Assembly: GCF_964340395.1 (NCBI RefSeq)
Contig: NC_135551.1
Coordinates: 9,539,379-9,603,378, forward strand
Direction of reading: 5' to 3'
Length of the DNA stretch: 64,000 nucleotides
From: Glandiceps talaboti
Lineage: Eukaryota > Hemichordata > Enteropneusta > Spengelidae
Position 1 is the first letter of the stretch, and every line of letters starts with the position of its first letter. Positions 46,967-59,278 of the stretch are shown in pieces. Position numbers and translations under genes: made by a program. The notes below the pieces were generated by a model, which had not been told where the DNA came from, did no database searches, and saw only the letters and a list, made by a program, of their open reading frames with translations.

Positions 46967-49099
46967 TGAAAAAGGCGTACTCACACTTACATTTTACTTA
47001 CAATATAGGACGACTATTTCATTTTAGATGCTGTTTTCAGTGATGACAATATGTTTGATACGTGTTACTGTTCACATTGTCATGCAAGTCGTGGGGATCG
47101 GACATATTATTACAGAGGAAATCCACAGAAAAAGATGACTTTACCAATTGGTTGGGCTCGCTTTGGACTTGAGTAAGGGAGCCTTTAGTATTTACAGGGG
47201 AACGGCCGGGGGAAATTGGTCATCGCTTTTTACGAATCGGTTCGCAGGAGTAAGGAGAGTCAAATTTTAGAAAATGGCTTAAGAAGAGGTTCACATTTTA
47301 ATTCGACTCAATATACTGTCGATTTTGTTTCATTTTGGGGGGAATCTGGAATCTCACTGTTGCCACAACCGTTAGGGAAATAGGGTTAAGGTTAGGTATA
47401 TATATACTTCTTATCAGATGTACAGCCATTATTACATATTTGGAGAACGGTTTTACCTTAGCGTTTTAAGTTGTCAGTTTTTTCACATCTACTATATCTT
47501 GCATGGGTTCCCAATTTTTACGATTGTATTATTTATTTCTCGAATATTTAAAAAAGCTTAGGGTCGGCGTAAAAAAATAGGTGGGGTCGGATAAGAGACT
47601 ATTGCACGACACGGGCTGGTATTCGTTACCTAAATTATGATGATGCCCTCGCCTTCCGCTTGGGCTTCATCAGATGTTTGGCAAAGTGTGCAAACCCTTG
47701 TGCAAACACTAAATTGTGACATTGCCCTCGCTGGCATGTGTTATTATTTAATTCATTACTTTTAATTATCAGTTTAATTAATCTGTTCTTTAAATTCAGT
47801 GTTATCAGGCACAAGATTGACGGTTTAAAAGTGGATAAAGAATGGTATGTTGGTTACCATGGAACTCAACCAAAAGCTGTTAGACCAATACTTGATGCCG
47901 GTATGCTCCTCTGTCCACGTAAGTGATTAGTTTCCTATTGACTGTTTTCGAGTTTACTATAAAATAAGAAACATGGTTCAAACCATCTCCCTGCACTGTC
48001 TATATTCAAACATTAAGGTAGAAAAACAGCACCCCACCATACACATAACGCAACGCAACACAAAACAGCACAAGAAGCACACACATACATACATACATAC
48101 ATACATACATACATACATACATACATACATACATACATAGTATACATACATACATACATACATACATACATACATACATACATACATACATACACATTTA
48201 TTTATTTATTAAGCCGTGTACACAAGAAGTGACATTGGCAAGAACATATCCAAATGAAACACTGATATTTACAATGTCTTAAGTATATCACTGAGATACA
48301 TACATACATACATACATACATACATACATACATACATACATACATACATACATACATACATACATACATACAAACAAACAAACAAACAAACACATATATA
48401 TACACACACTCGCGCGCGCGCACATATGTGTATAACATAAAAATCTCAATTAATCTGTATTAGTACAATGTTAATTTGGTTATATACGTTCAATATAAAA
48501 CTGGAATAGTGTTCTGACAATTTCGCACACTGCTTAACATAAGAAATGTCTTTCTTGACAATGTTTTATGTCTATACGAATTCTGTCATCGAATAATTTG
48601 CGCATTATTCCCAAATACTAAATAATAAAGTCCCAGTGGTGGTTAAATTTGCTCTTGATACTAGAATAAAACAGGAATCAACAGCAAAAAATCCCACCCA
48701 GACAAAAAAAAAGTATGAAAACAGATTGTGTCATCAACAAAGCACTTTACACAAACTATTGTACACATATGTCGCGTTGTGAATCTAAAGTAGTTTGGTG
48801 TGAAAAGAAATTGTAACCTTTGACCCTGTATCGCCGTCTGGAAAGGCATCGAACTCTGGCTGTATCATGAAAATAATAGCCCTGTCTTTAGAGCTTCAAA
48901 TGCAGACAAGCATAATAGCTTGCATTGAGGTGGTTATTTAAATCTCGACGTATTGCTCCCGAGGTATTTCGCTGTTACAACGCAATCCAAATAACGTAGA
49001 TTCAACAATATGCACTAGTAATGTACTATGTAGTAATGTCTGGCTTAGCTAGTGCATTCCATATTTAAGATTGATTTATTGCTTCGTCTCGGTGTGGAA

Positions 49100-49170
<71 letters not shown>

Positions 49171-50080
49171 TTTTTCTCTTGGCTTATTTTCACTGTGGGG
49201 GTTGGTGCATGTTGTGAAATTCTTGGTATCTTGTCAACAACTACTGTTCTTGTGTTTCTTTGTTTTTGCAGAGGATGTATCTCTCGGAGGTGATAAATTG
49301 ACTCAAAGAGTTGAACATACTAAAGAACACGATGACATGATGAATTTTGACTATTATCAAGTTTTTATGTCTCCAAGTATCAAGTATGTTGAGAGGAAGG
49401 AATATGCTCCAGCCATGAGGTGAGATTTCACTCCCTTTTGATAATGTTTAACTTGTTTTATGTGGTAGAGTGTTTAAAGAAGAAGTCCAGTCAGATTTTT
49501 TAAAAATACATGTTGTACACTTGCATTAGTTATTATTGTCAAGTTAAATTTGAAATAAATAAAAAGGGTATCAAAACAACGGTGATGTCTTCGCCTGAAG
49601 TTTTCCCGTACTTGCAGAAAATTCTACACGCTTTCAAAATTAAGTAATTAAGTTATCGAGTTGCCATTGTATCTCCCAAAGTCATACATGTATTAAAGTT
49701 GATAGCAGTAATGCATACACTTGTCCCAAATGCATTTTATTAATTAACCTCGATTGAAATTACCATGTCTAGTTAAAATATCAACATTCAACTTGTAAGC
49801 AATGTTTAGTCAGTGGATGATGTTTTATAGTGAGTTGTTTTTATCCTTTCAATATTTTGTTTCTTGTAAAAGATGGAGGGACGATGCGACTTCAAAGACG
49901 TACTCAGCCAGAGTGGCATTTCAAGTATGGGTTCGACCAGGATCCTGCCAGGTTGGTCCACAGACTTTGGGTGCAACGTCACGCATTGATAAAGATTTTA
50001 GTAACGACGAATTGGAATGGTTCACCAAAGAGAGGCCAGCTGTAGTGTTGTATGGCTTACTGGTTAAATTAACAGATTGA
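38750..50080 (+). CDS. Gene D: NEURL4 C-terminal-like module protein
   Basis: Six exons join in phase: 38750-38789, 46054-46139, 47028-47172, 47800-47918, 49272-49419 and 49873-50080 (TGA). Every exon has the same length as its partner in gene B. Segments: VTGIPSSIVNNA; CAYHQRCKRFVKKELKLP; CYCSHCHASRGDRTYYYRG and LPIGWARFGL; WYVGYHGTQPKAVRPILDAG; VFMSPSIKYVERKEYAPAMR; VAFQVWVRPGSC and EWFTKERPAVVLYGLLVKLTD. Unlike B, exon 5 is open (GAA where B has TAA). The recognised part is about 248 residues. The initiating exon was not found. Intron 1 is over 7 kb because of nested mobile elements. From memory the family is the C-terminal region of neuralized-like protein 4, a centrosome- and ubiquitin-linked protein; whether this clustered paralogue shares any such role is unknown. 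Confidence 0.75.
39987..40056. repeat. ~70-bp repeat shared with 44757-44826
   Basis: Near-identical block containing GACCCTTGACCTCACATC and GGCATTATGTATAGGTGAAC, present again in the transposase-like remnant in the same orientation. It may mark the two ends of one insertion or two separate insertions. Confidence 0.75.
40301..40331. repeat. (TA)n at the end of a PLE tail
   Basis: TA run abutting the 3' edge of the minus-strand PLE fragment. Confidence 0.9.
40332..40832 (-). mobile_element. Penelope-like element 3' fragment with GIY-YIG remnant
   Basis: From 40832 on the minus strand the sequence reads DITETYIGLTENEFKTRYRNH, then CNLCLKEKFFIICR, LNKRNELVSSCRHRNKTLL: a GIY-YIG endonuclease plus Cys/His tail as in Penelope-like elements. 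About 200 bases downstream is a hammerhead ribozyme motif (40363-40420). (TA)n arrays lie at both edges (40833-40856 and 40301-40331). Like the copy at 27.7-28.3 kb it starts just before the GIY signature, with no reverse transcriptase. Confidence 0.8.
40363..40420 (-). ncRNA. Hammerhead ribozyme motif, PLE type (variant 1)
   Basis: On the minus strand: stem I strand UCUC, core CUGACGA (40404-40398), stem II GUGA/UCAC closed by UUUAC, core GAAA, a 3-bp stem III (ACA/UGU) with loop GGCU, unpaired A at the cleavage position, and the returning stem I strand GAGA. All conserved core bases of a type I hammerhead with very short stem III are present, as is usual for Penelope-like elements. Confidence 0.85.
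40833..40856. repeat. (TA)n microsatellite
   Basis: TA run separating two PLE-derived fragments. Confidence 0.9.
40945..40990 (-). ncRNA. Hammerhead ribozyme motif, variant 2, left palindrome arm
   Basis: Minus strand: stem I GUGU, core CUGAUGA, stem II CGCA/UGCG, core GAAA, stem III ACU/AGU with loop CCG, then U and the stem I partner ACAC. Stem I is 4 bp. Confidence 0.8.
40999..41045 (+). ncRNA. Hammerhead ribozyme motif, variant 2, right palindrome arm
   Basis: Same motif as its mirror image at 40945-40990, on the plus strand: GUGU, CUGAUGA, CGCA/UGCG, GAAA, ACU/AGU, ACAC. Confidence 0.8.
41150..41575 (+). mobile_element. Penelope-like element tail with hammerhead and pseudo-LTR, plus strand
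   Basis: Opens with the end of the GIY-YIG tail (ELISKCRHENKFYLSNFNRA then stop), a ~190-bp spacer, a hammerhead motif (41445-41489), the pseudo-LTR words CCACTGCGGTATAGAGCACT and GCAGATTGATACTCACCG, and then (TA)n at 41576. It faces the minus-strand copy at 41598-42213 tail to tail. Confidence 0.8.
41445..41489 (+). ncRNA. Hammerhead ribozyme motif, variant 2, in plus-strand PLE tail
   Basis: Stem I GUUGU / ACAAC (5 bp), core CUGAUGA at 41451-41457, stem II CGCA/UGCG, GAAA, stem III ACU/AGU. Stem I differs from the palindrome copies (GUGU/ACAC) on both strands, so pairing is preserved by matched changes. Confidence 0.85.
41625..41670 (-). ncRNA. Hammerhead ribozyme motif, variant 2, 3' end of minus-strand PLE
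   Basis: Stem I GUUGU/ACAAC, core CUGAUGA, stem II with loop GCAA-like variant (UCGCGCAAUGCGU), GAAA, stem III ACU/AGU. Confidence 0.8.
42155..42200 (-). ncRNA. Hammerhead ribozyme motif, variant 2, 5' end of minus-strand PLE
   Basis: Core CUGAUGA, stem II CGCA/UGCG, GAAA and stem III are intact. The 5' strand of stem I (GACAACU) does not pair well with the downstream ACAAC, so this copy is probably impaired. Confidence 0.7.
42600..45190 (-). mobile_element. Decayed transposase-like gene (unnamed DNA transposon family)
   Basis: Minus-strand coding pieces in order: 45175-44826 with MAMNYHVDPDLDTELQE, one stop (TAA) soon after, an Asp run from (GAC)n, then CKCVDRNCYQHIGVDKIFDY; 44185-44105, HSNGVTTRDHGNKGRRPHNA flanked by good splice sites; and 43196-42615, VIHDVVKFLQIYGDEVGLPM, VYLPSSDSKINIFEHYVK, then TAVGESTFRSVLNSCLPHIQ and HVIKAQQEREFLNTCIKEG. 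I recall the HGNKGR.PHNA ... LP ... HI..M.P.TD pattern from a widespread family of transposase-like proteins in marine invertebrate genomes but cannot name it. Frame breaks occur near 43020 and at the junction of the last two pieces. The catalytic C-terminal part is not seen. It lies in intron 1 of gene D. Confidence 0.55.
45873..45993. repeat. (TATG)n microsatellite upstream of exon 2 of gene D
   Basis: TATG run with three GTTGTATG variants, matching the position of the TATG tract in gene B. Confidence 0.95.
46480..46800. repeat. Degenerate ~60-bp tandem repeat in intron 2 of gene D
   Basis: Same unit as at 20690-21030 (GAGCCAGACGATAAAA, ATGTAGC, GCTGGTAAGA). Confidence 0.75.
46904..46968. 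repeat. (CA)n-(GT)n palindromic microsatellite
   Basis: CA run followed directly by a GT run around ACGT; gene B has only GT at the corresponding place. Confidence 0.95.
48082..48390. repeat. Two (CATA)n arrays with a (CAAA)n tail
   Basis: CATA blocks at 48082-48194 and 48296-48370, separated by about 100 unique bases, then CAAA units to about 48390, in intron 4 of gene D. Confidence 0.95.
49104..49167. repeat. (GT)n microsatellite
   Basis: Pure GT run in intron 4 of gene D; the paralogue in B is a GC/GT mixture. Confidence 0.95.
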
Positions 50081-53000
50081 AAATATGCTTGGCAGATAAT
50101 GTACTCCATGTTAGGGGGTCTATGATTAAATGTGCATTTTATAAAGCCCCCTTAGCTGTAGACTTCATTTTATTAACATTCATGTTCTGAATCGAAGAAT
50201 ATCTCTCCATGTTTTGAGTGTAGAACGTAGAAATCAAGTAATATAGTCCATGGCTTATCACAACACATATTTTATTGTGTGGATTGTTTAGTTTAGTTAA
50301 ATTTGATTTAGTTTGGGTTGTAGTTAAATTTGATTTAGTTTGGGTTGATTACGATTAGTTTAGTTTGGCTCTGTCTAGTTTACTTTAGTTTACTTAAGTA
50401 TACTTGTTTTGTTTAGTTTAATTTTGAAAAAAAAAATATGTTGTTTTTTTCTTAAAACACAAATCAATATTGAGTACGAAGTACAGTTAGGCCATCAAAA
50501 TCGCATTGGACCATAGAACAGCCAACTATATAGCATTGGCTTATAACTGGTAAACCTGTATGTTCTGAGGACTAAGACCCTAATAGTTGAACAATGAAAT
50601 ATACTTAACTATGAATTAAAACAGTTCAGAAGTAAACGTACGTCCAAAACAAAGTTGAGGAAAACTGTTCAGACTTTAGAATGACCTATTTAATTATCAA
50701 AACACCAACTAAATACTCAATAAAAATGATAATTTAGAATATAAAGTTTTCATATTCAACTAATTCATTAAATTATTAGAATAGTAATTAAGTGGTAGTA
50801 CTTCCGGATTCATTGTCTAGCAAATTTTACCTTTAAAGCAACTCAAAGCTATATTAATCAGATCATACTTCCGAGACAAAAATAGTAAGATGACCTGACA
50901 TTGAAGCTACAAACTATATGCAGAACTAGTAATACTAATATTAAAAGTTTTGTCATGAATTTATAATTTCCATTTTAGCGGGTAAAAGTATTTCCGACAA
51001 TGTGTCTATTTTCAGTGTAGTGTCTGGCGTCTACTGTTATGGCTAGACACGCTATGTATTGTTGTGATGTATATTGCACGCATATAGCAGCATAGTAGAG
51101 ACGCAAATTAAATGTGTATGTTAAATTGATTCATGTAATTAGAATAAAAGAGTCGAATATGTTTATCTGTTGCCGTTTCTGTATTTTTTATTTACACTGG
51201 AGAGTGTTAGCCTGGGACGGACGGGGTCTGCCCCGTCCGATCTAAATGTTCTCTGTGTACACAAATATTAAAAAATCGCATTGTTATGCTCAACATTTGG
51301 TCTTCAAGGTGCTTCATTACATCTCACTATTGAAAAAATACACATTAACGAATGTGTCAATTTTGTGTAGTTCAGGTTTATATTGTTGCTTATTTTCAAT
51401 GAACGAATTTGACAAATGCTGATTAATATCATACTATCAATGCAATTAAAGTTGGTGGTACTAAATTACTTTTCTAATAAAGACAATTATACCATAGCTG
51501 ATTTGTTGTTTTAAATGGCAACATACAAAGAGGTATGTTCTGACTTCAACTTTGTTGAAATGAAAGGTCGGTGTAATTGTCTATGATTGCCGTAATAGTT
51601 TTGTGACCAAAACAACTACGTTCTTATGTGCCTTGTTCATACTATGGTTGCCACGGAAAAAAATCATATGTAAATAAGCAAATATTCTTAGTATGAGTAG
51701 AGAGCGTTCAAGATTTCATGGAAGTGGCACATTTGAGTTGTTAAACACGTAAACAAAATCACGAGCATACAAAAACAAAAACAATGAGTGTATGTTCATG
51801 ACTATTTTGGAGTAATCTGGCTTCAACAGCTGCAGCTAGAGTGGTTTATTAGATATAATGTTTCATAAGATTCAAACTTTACCCTAAACAATATTGATTC
51901 ACCTGTGGGGTAAATGCATTTGTGTAGATGTACACATAGTATAGCACAATAGATCCAGTGAAATATATATTTTTGGTCCGCACCCAAAAATCAGCTCCAG
52001 AATGGAATCAAGATATAAACCTTTTACTGCACTACCAATGGATACAACAGTGTATAACACGAATTTAAAAAAAATCAGTAAATAAAGTATTCATCCTCTT
52101 GGCCTCTTTGATTTTATTCCTTAATTTCATTTTTTTTATTCCATTATACATTACTGTCATAATAAAGATCTCTTAAAGATTGGCCTGTCATTATATATTA
52201 TATGCCTACAATAATTCTAATTCAAATACGATAATCATGAAAGTTTATTTCTACAGTCTGGTAGCTGATAGTGGTATATCATCAAATAAACCAAAATTAT
52301 ATGTTTCGTTTTCAGAGATTTGCTCTGTGGTTTTTTAATGGCAACTTTGTCAGATAATCTCTTCATTGGACATTAGTGTAATTATACCATGAATCGATGA
52401 TGTCACAATTGAAATGTACAACATATTCCATAGCAGTTAGAAAAGCTACCTTAAACCTACTCAATGTTGATAATGTTATAATTTCATCTTGAAAGCCTAA
52501 TATTGTAGCAAAATTATTGGACAATTTAAAAATCTACTTTAAATTTTCCAACAAGTTGCATTATTACTTTTCATGTAGCTGTTCTCCATTTTAACATAAT
52601 ATATTTATAGATTCACCTAATAACTCAATATTGTAATTAACATTGTCTATGTTTATATCACCCATTTATTACCATTGTAATATCTTAATTTTTCTATTCG
52701 TATTTGTTATATTCCGCCTTGAGCTAAACAATTTACATTAAAATTGTTATTAATAGTCATGCCAATTAGTGTTTCATGAAACTGAATAGTTATATCATTA
52801 GCGTTTTGGTCAAGATACTCTGAATAAATGTTCATATATATTGACTTCAAATTACGGATTGCAAAATTATGGGTTGGATGATCTCCAAGATATTGATGTA
52901 TAAGGAGGGAAGGCTAACATAAACAACAACAAATACTTTGTTATATAATGGGAAAAACACCAGGAATTTTCGTATAAAACCAGCTGCAGTTCAAGATTAT

Positions 53001-53463
53001 ACCCATACTAATGATCTTGTGAATTTGGATGACATAGATGCACTAAATACTAGATTAGATAAAAATGATTACATGGATTCAAATACACATCTTCAAATTA
53101 CACCAGTAAAAAGGGAAATCAAATAACAAATTTAAGCGTACTGTTGATAGTGGTTCATTGTATTGCCGCCATAACTGTTCTATTCCACCAATCCTCAATC
53201 AAAAATGGAAAGTGACTTATCAAATATCGTATTGTTCTATGATACACAAGAAAAGGGTTGGGGATTAAAAACTGAAAATCACACAAAATATCCATGCATA
53301 CAGCAGCCATGCAAATGACAAATGATTATGAAAAAGTAACTAAGTACATTTATCATATATTGTATCAAATTGAATATTAATGCTTATTTTCTCAAACCAG
53401 CTAGTCAAAATAGGAGAGAATCTATTTCTTGTTTAGTATCCAAAATTCCATACGATTGAGAAT
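50081..53463. other. Duplicate of the B-C convergent intergenic region
   Basis: Copy of 23932-27032 with scattered substitutions and small indels. No gene recognised, apart from the second copy of the possible virus-like fossil at 52320-53110. A short plus-strand open stretch at 52938-53126 is disrupted in the other copy. Confidence 0.7.
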
Positions 53464-53648
53464 TCATAAAATGATGCACTTATCGGTTGTCGTATCAATA
53501 TCTATATCATGTTCATGCTTTAACTTTACATTTAATCCATAAAGCACGACAGCTGGCCTCTCCTTGGTAAACCATTCGATACTTTTATTATCGAACTCTG
53601 GGTCTATTCTGCTTGTAGCACCAACGGCTTCTGGGCCTGTTTTGTATG
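53464..53648 (-). pseudogene. Fragment E: truncated last exon of a gene C duplicate
   Basis: Minus-strand sequence from 53648 to the stop at 53466-53464 matches the end of gene C's last exon: TGPEAVGATSRIDPEFDNKS, then EWFTKERPAVVLYGLNVKLK and the same C-terminal tail. Similarity stops abruptly at 53648, inside the coding sequence. Beyond it is unrelated sequence with no upstream exons, so this is a dead end left by the duplication breakpoint. Confidence 0.85.
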
Positions 53649-55032
53649 TGTTGATATGACTAGGGAAACAAGGAATTCACTACCTGCCTACACACCCAAT
53701 ATATCATTCAATTGTCAATTCGGATCCACACAAACTACAATTCTTCGTTCATGGATTTTGAAAACTGTAGCGAGACAGCTTTAAAATGTGACAAACATCC
53801 CAAAATTTGTGAATTTTCTGGAGAAATAGTCGATAATGACGATAAATGCACAAATACAAATGTTCAAAAGTATTTTTTTTCATTCCAGCTGATTGTCACA
53901 TGTAGTGGCTTTTCCGACGACAGCATAAGTTCATGAATTAAAAGAATCGAAAAAAATCAAAAATTTGACCAGAAATAGCATTTTATTAATATTACTGTGG
54001 TATACGATAGAAATGATGTAGGAAACAAAATTAAAAAGTACTGAAAATAGCAGAATTTCGATTTCCAGAAATAGCTAGTTGTGAACGAGGATGGTAAACT
54101 TACGACCTCTGCTAGACTTCAAAGCATTGCACTGTTGCATGTAGTGGCTAGAGATGATATGAGTATTTAACATAGCGTCCTCTGAACTCACAGATTTTGC
54201 CACCAATATTGATCATACCAAATCAAAACTCCATAAATGAACCACAAAGTACTTTCCCTTTCAAAATTATATAGTTTTAGAATGAGTATTATCGTTTTTA
54301 TTGACGACTGACTCTGTCAAAAATCATCCTTACAGTACTAGTTACAGCATACACTTTCAGGCTCGGCAACATTATGACTTTGTAGATCGATAGCATCTAC
54401 TGGAATGAATCATTCTGTAGAAGGGTTGCAGAATTTGGATTTGAAGTCTGCAACCCTGCTTCGAACAAACACTTTTCCTTTGGGCACACAATTAAGACTA
54501 TAGCACATATTACATTGCCTGTTTGACGTCAATGGTGTCCTTTGAAAAGTGGCAGTTTACTTAAAAAAAACTTATATATTTTGCATCGAATTAATATAGA
54601 CAACATTTCCTGACCAGAAACTATGCAACAAGTGTAACAACTTTATTAAGTTCTTGAAATGCGCCAGAGTATATCTAGATTTGAAAGTCATTTTCTCTGT
54701 CTTTGAAAGCCACATGCCGCGAAGCTTAGATCATTAGGCCTAATTAATTTAGAGACGTCTTTTGACACTGTAAATATATTCTAGATAATGACTAGTATAT
54801 TTCGACACTTATTTCAACATATATTCGAATTTGTTTTAATAATGAACTGAAAAAGTTGGCTTGTTTGCTTTATCTACATCAAAATCCTGTGGAACTAATA
54901 CATTTTTGTAAACTAATAAAATACTTTAGCAAATACATAGCGATAGTTATAACAATGTATCGTATCACCTCGTTGGTGGTCTGAGGTATCACTTGATATG
55001 AAAATCGTCCAAATGCAACTTTTTATTGTCCC

Positions 55033-55081
<49 letters not shown>

Positions 55082-57310
55082 CGAGTAGATAGATAGAAGC
55101 AGTTTCGATATCTGTACCTCGGACCACCAATTGTGTTTGTTGATCTGAATTTGTATAAAATGGGAGTGGAATTGACGAAAGAGTCTTGTTTATTTTTTTA
55201 GACAGAAAACTATTTAGAACAAGCTGTAACGAGAACAAGTGTTAGTTCAATAATGAGGCTGTATCAAGGGCATATGACAACAACTCTTGTGTATATGTAC
55301 AATAAAGGCAACAACATGAAAACAATACAAGTAATTCCCAAACATATCATAAATGCTGCCATGGTAACGTAATACATGATAAATATCTGTAGAATTGCCA
55401 GGTACCAAGACAGGTATAACTTATACGGAGACTATACGATTGACTGCTGCCGTTTTTTATGGCCTTCCTGTTCGAGATCGCATGGACTTACGATTCAAAT
55501 CTTGGCTAACTTAGCATTGGAACATTGGAACATGTAATGAGGAAGATTCGTTGTGCGTGCGAGTGCTCAAAATTTAATCAATTCGCTCATCAATTTGCTC
55601 ATTTGCTAAAAAAAAAAAAAGAATGGGTAGGACACTCAAGATCTGGTCTTCTTTTTCTCCTTATGCGAGATACCCCATCGTCCTCGTTCTAGTACGCAAA
55701 ATCTGTTACGGGCAAACTTACATGTACTTGTAAAGCCAGTCAAGAAGGTTGTTGCGTCTTATTCAAATGTATATTTTGATGAGCCAGAGATATGACGACT
55801 ACTGTTCATTGATTATTTTTACGAAATGTTATGATAATTATATAGCTCAGACTCAGTTGTACGTACGTTCGAACTAGTCTGTATTCAGTCGGATTATATT
55901 TTGTCGTATTCCAAAAAAAAACCTTTTTGAATTGTTTTATTTCAATACTAGTTGTGTGCGAATACATAACCTATAAGACACAATATAATAGTCAGTATGA
56001 CAATGCACATACAGAATGCACGCTACTTCTCACACTAGTAGAAAAAATAGTACAGATTACGACATTTTCCGTACTATAGTTCAGATTGAGTTCAATTCTG
56101 TACTTTTATGCTGATGAGGTGGACGTTTCTGTACTTTCCCATTAGCGCCTGTCTAATCGGATTATACTCGATCTGAAAAATAGTTCAGATTGCGAGTCGG
56201 AAGTGATTTGAATACATTTGCATTTAGTTCAGAATATATTCATGAGTTCACCCCGATAACCGGGCAGTAAACAAATGAATATTCAAATCTACCGTGCTTG
56301 CAATCAATACGTACATAAACGCTATACGTGTAGCTAGTGTATTCGATACATATGTATGTATATAAGCAGGCTTATGATATGAACTACATGGTTAGGACGT
56401 ACGTAGATTGTAATATCACAGGGCTCATTTTGAAATAAATGTTCGTAGTACGCCTTTTCATTATGCACTACATACCGCCACCACTAAACGTGTTTCACAT
56501 TTCTACGCGTTTGATGCATAGTAATACAGATTTAGATGACATGACAATCGTTTCCAATAATAGTTTAAAATTGGGCCACAAATATTGCTAGTGTATGGAG
56601 CTTCTTAACAAACCTGACCGGCCAATAGCGTCAACAAACTCACAGTAGAGACGTGCTGACAGATTTGAGTCTGTGGACATTATTTCTAGCTAAGTAAAAT
56701 TGAGTGACTATTGGGAATATTATATGGCATCCATGTCGTCCATGTCGTCTATAGTTTCTGACGGACCGTGTTATGTATAACGTAACGCTGAACGAAATAC
56801 GGTCCATCAGGAATTAACTAGACTAACCTCTATGGGAATAGTATTCTTGTCCATGTGTCGTTTATAGAACAATTAAGTGTTAGGGTGTGATCTTCACAGT
56901 AATAAACAAGCCTTTAGAAGAACAACAGGTATTCACGCCTCAAATATCTTGAGCATCATCCAAATTACGATCATGAGCACCAAAGTAAAGGAAATACTTA
57001 AAGACGTTCGGCATGCAGAACCCCCCCCCCCCGGACCCGTACCTATGGGTACATGCCCGGCATCCATGTAACTGTTATATCACTCTACGTGACGATTCTG
57101 AGGGCCCTCATCTCTTATTCTCTTGTTCTATTTCAATGTGGTATACTCATAACTCATGTTTTTATAGTATAACTGTACAATTGGCTTCGATCAGTGCATT
57201 CCAGATTTTCATGAGTCATGTGTGCACATTGCACAGATATCTGCAGAATACTTAAAAGGATTATGGGTAATGTATGCATATGCGGGAAAAACAAACTGCT
57301 GTAAGGAGCA
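53649..57310. other. Gene-poor stretch beyond the duplication
   Basis: No convincing exon. It contains a (GTT)n tract (55031-55081) that would read as poly-Gln on the minus strand, and a C-homopolymer at 57020-57032. Confidence 0.6.
55031..55081. repeat. (GTT)n microsatellite
   Basis: About 17 GTT units. On the minus strand it would extend a short open frame with poly-Gln; no other sign of a gene. Confidence 0.9.
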
Positions 57311-57464
57311 TAGTCTCGCTGCCAGACTCGAGACTATCGTCCCTAATCTGTTTACCGAGCGGCGCAGCCGCGAGAAGAGAGGGGGACTGGTCCCTCTCTT
57401 CTCGCGGCTGCGCCGCTCGGTAAACAGATTAGGGACGATAGTCTCGAGTCTGGCAGCGAGACTA
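57311..57464. mobile_element. Full-length foldback MITE with 9-bp target site duplication
   Basis: The element is one inverted repeat: arms of about 73 bases (TAGTCTCGCTGCCAGACTCG inward to GAAGAGAGGG) with a loop of about 8 bases (GGACTGGT). It is flanked on both sides by TAAGGAGCA (57302-57310 and 57465-57473). Arms are perfect or nearly so, indicating a recent insertion. A 9-bp duplication is typical of Mutator-like elements, though the outermost A/T pair makes 8 bp also possible. Confidence 0.85.
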
Positions 57465-57473
57465 TAAGGAGCA

Positions 57474-58585
<1,112 letters not shown>

Positions 58586-58823
58586 GAGACCAAACTAGAG
58601 TCGGTACTCACCCCACCATGTAGTAGTAGTAGTAGTAGTAGAATCATTTATTATAGTGACATGAGGTAAACAGACTACCGCAAAAAACAAAACAATTTAC
58701 ATTACACAACCTCCCAGCCAAATAGGCTTATATGTCACCTAAAGTGAAATAAAACATAATTAGAACAGATTGAGGAGCTTTTTTACAATAATGAAAATAT
58801 CATTTACAAGGCAAAAATAAGAG

Positions 58824-59234
58824 TTATGAATTAATGTACAAGTTGTCCCTTCTCCTTAAAAATGCTTTCTCAATAAATCTGGTCATTTTCCGCACTTTTC
58901 TTGCTACCAAGTACCTTCGTTTTTCGTTTTCAGGTAAGTCAGTGTACTCATCTCCAAAATCAAAAAAGGAAACCCGAAGGTCATTGTAAAAACTACAGTG
59001 CAAAAGAAAATGAACTTCATTTTCGACGACATCGTCATGGCAGAGGGTGCAAACTCTTTCAGATATCGGTTCCCCTCTGAATCGTCCAGTTTCTATACGA
59101 AGGGGCAATACACCTGATCTGAACTGAGCCATGAAAGAACGTTGACTTCTTGATAAATTCATGTACACATAGGGTTCAACACCGTAACTAGTTTTGAAAA
59201 TTCTATATGTTCTTAATTTTGGTTTATGATGCAC
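58824..59234 (-). CDS. C-terminal Cys/His segment of the LINE ORF2
   Basis: A 136-codon open stretch directly downstream of the reverse-transcriptase frame. Key residues C-x2-C ... H-x4-H/C as in CTLCHDDVVENEVHFLLHC, followed by a basic helix (KRRYLVARKVRKMTRFIEKA). It was presumably part of the same ORF2 before a single break. Confidence 0.7.
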   Translation of the reverse strand: MHHKPKLRTYRIFKTSYGVEPYVYMNLSRSQRSFMAQFRSGVLPLRIETGRFRGEPISERVCTLCHDDVVENEVHFLLHCSFYNDLRVSFFDFGDEYTDLPENEKRRYLVARKVRKMTRFIEKAFLRRRDNLYINS

Positions 59235-59278
59235 CGTTTCTGACCAAGCTTGCTCTAAATTAATTCTTAGTTTACGTT

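Larger units (their letters stand above)
36755..53648. repeat. Duplicated segment, copy 2 (contains gene D and fragment E)
   Basis: Paralogous to 15190-27217, same order and orientation. It is longer mainly because of insertions in the first intron of gene D (about 39.6-45.7 kb). The right boundary is sharp: identity with the sequence of gene C's last exon stops after base 53648 (equivalent to 27217). Confidence 0.85.

Noticed and set aside
47640-47720. Possible additional hammerhead (CUGAUGAAGCCCAAGC on the minus strand), also weakly at 21834-21900
   Set aside because: CUGAUGA is present near 47671, but the required GAAA is not (GGAAG instead), and the copy at 21.8 kb has lost the first core as well.
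55023-55238. Short protein ending in poly-Gln (minus strand)
   Set aside because: The Gln run is a GTT microsatellite and the N-terminal part shows no homology, splice context or conservation.
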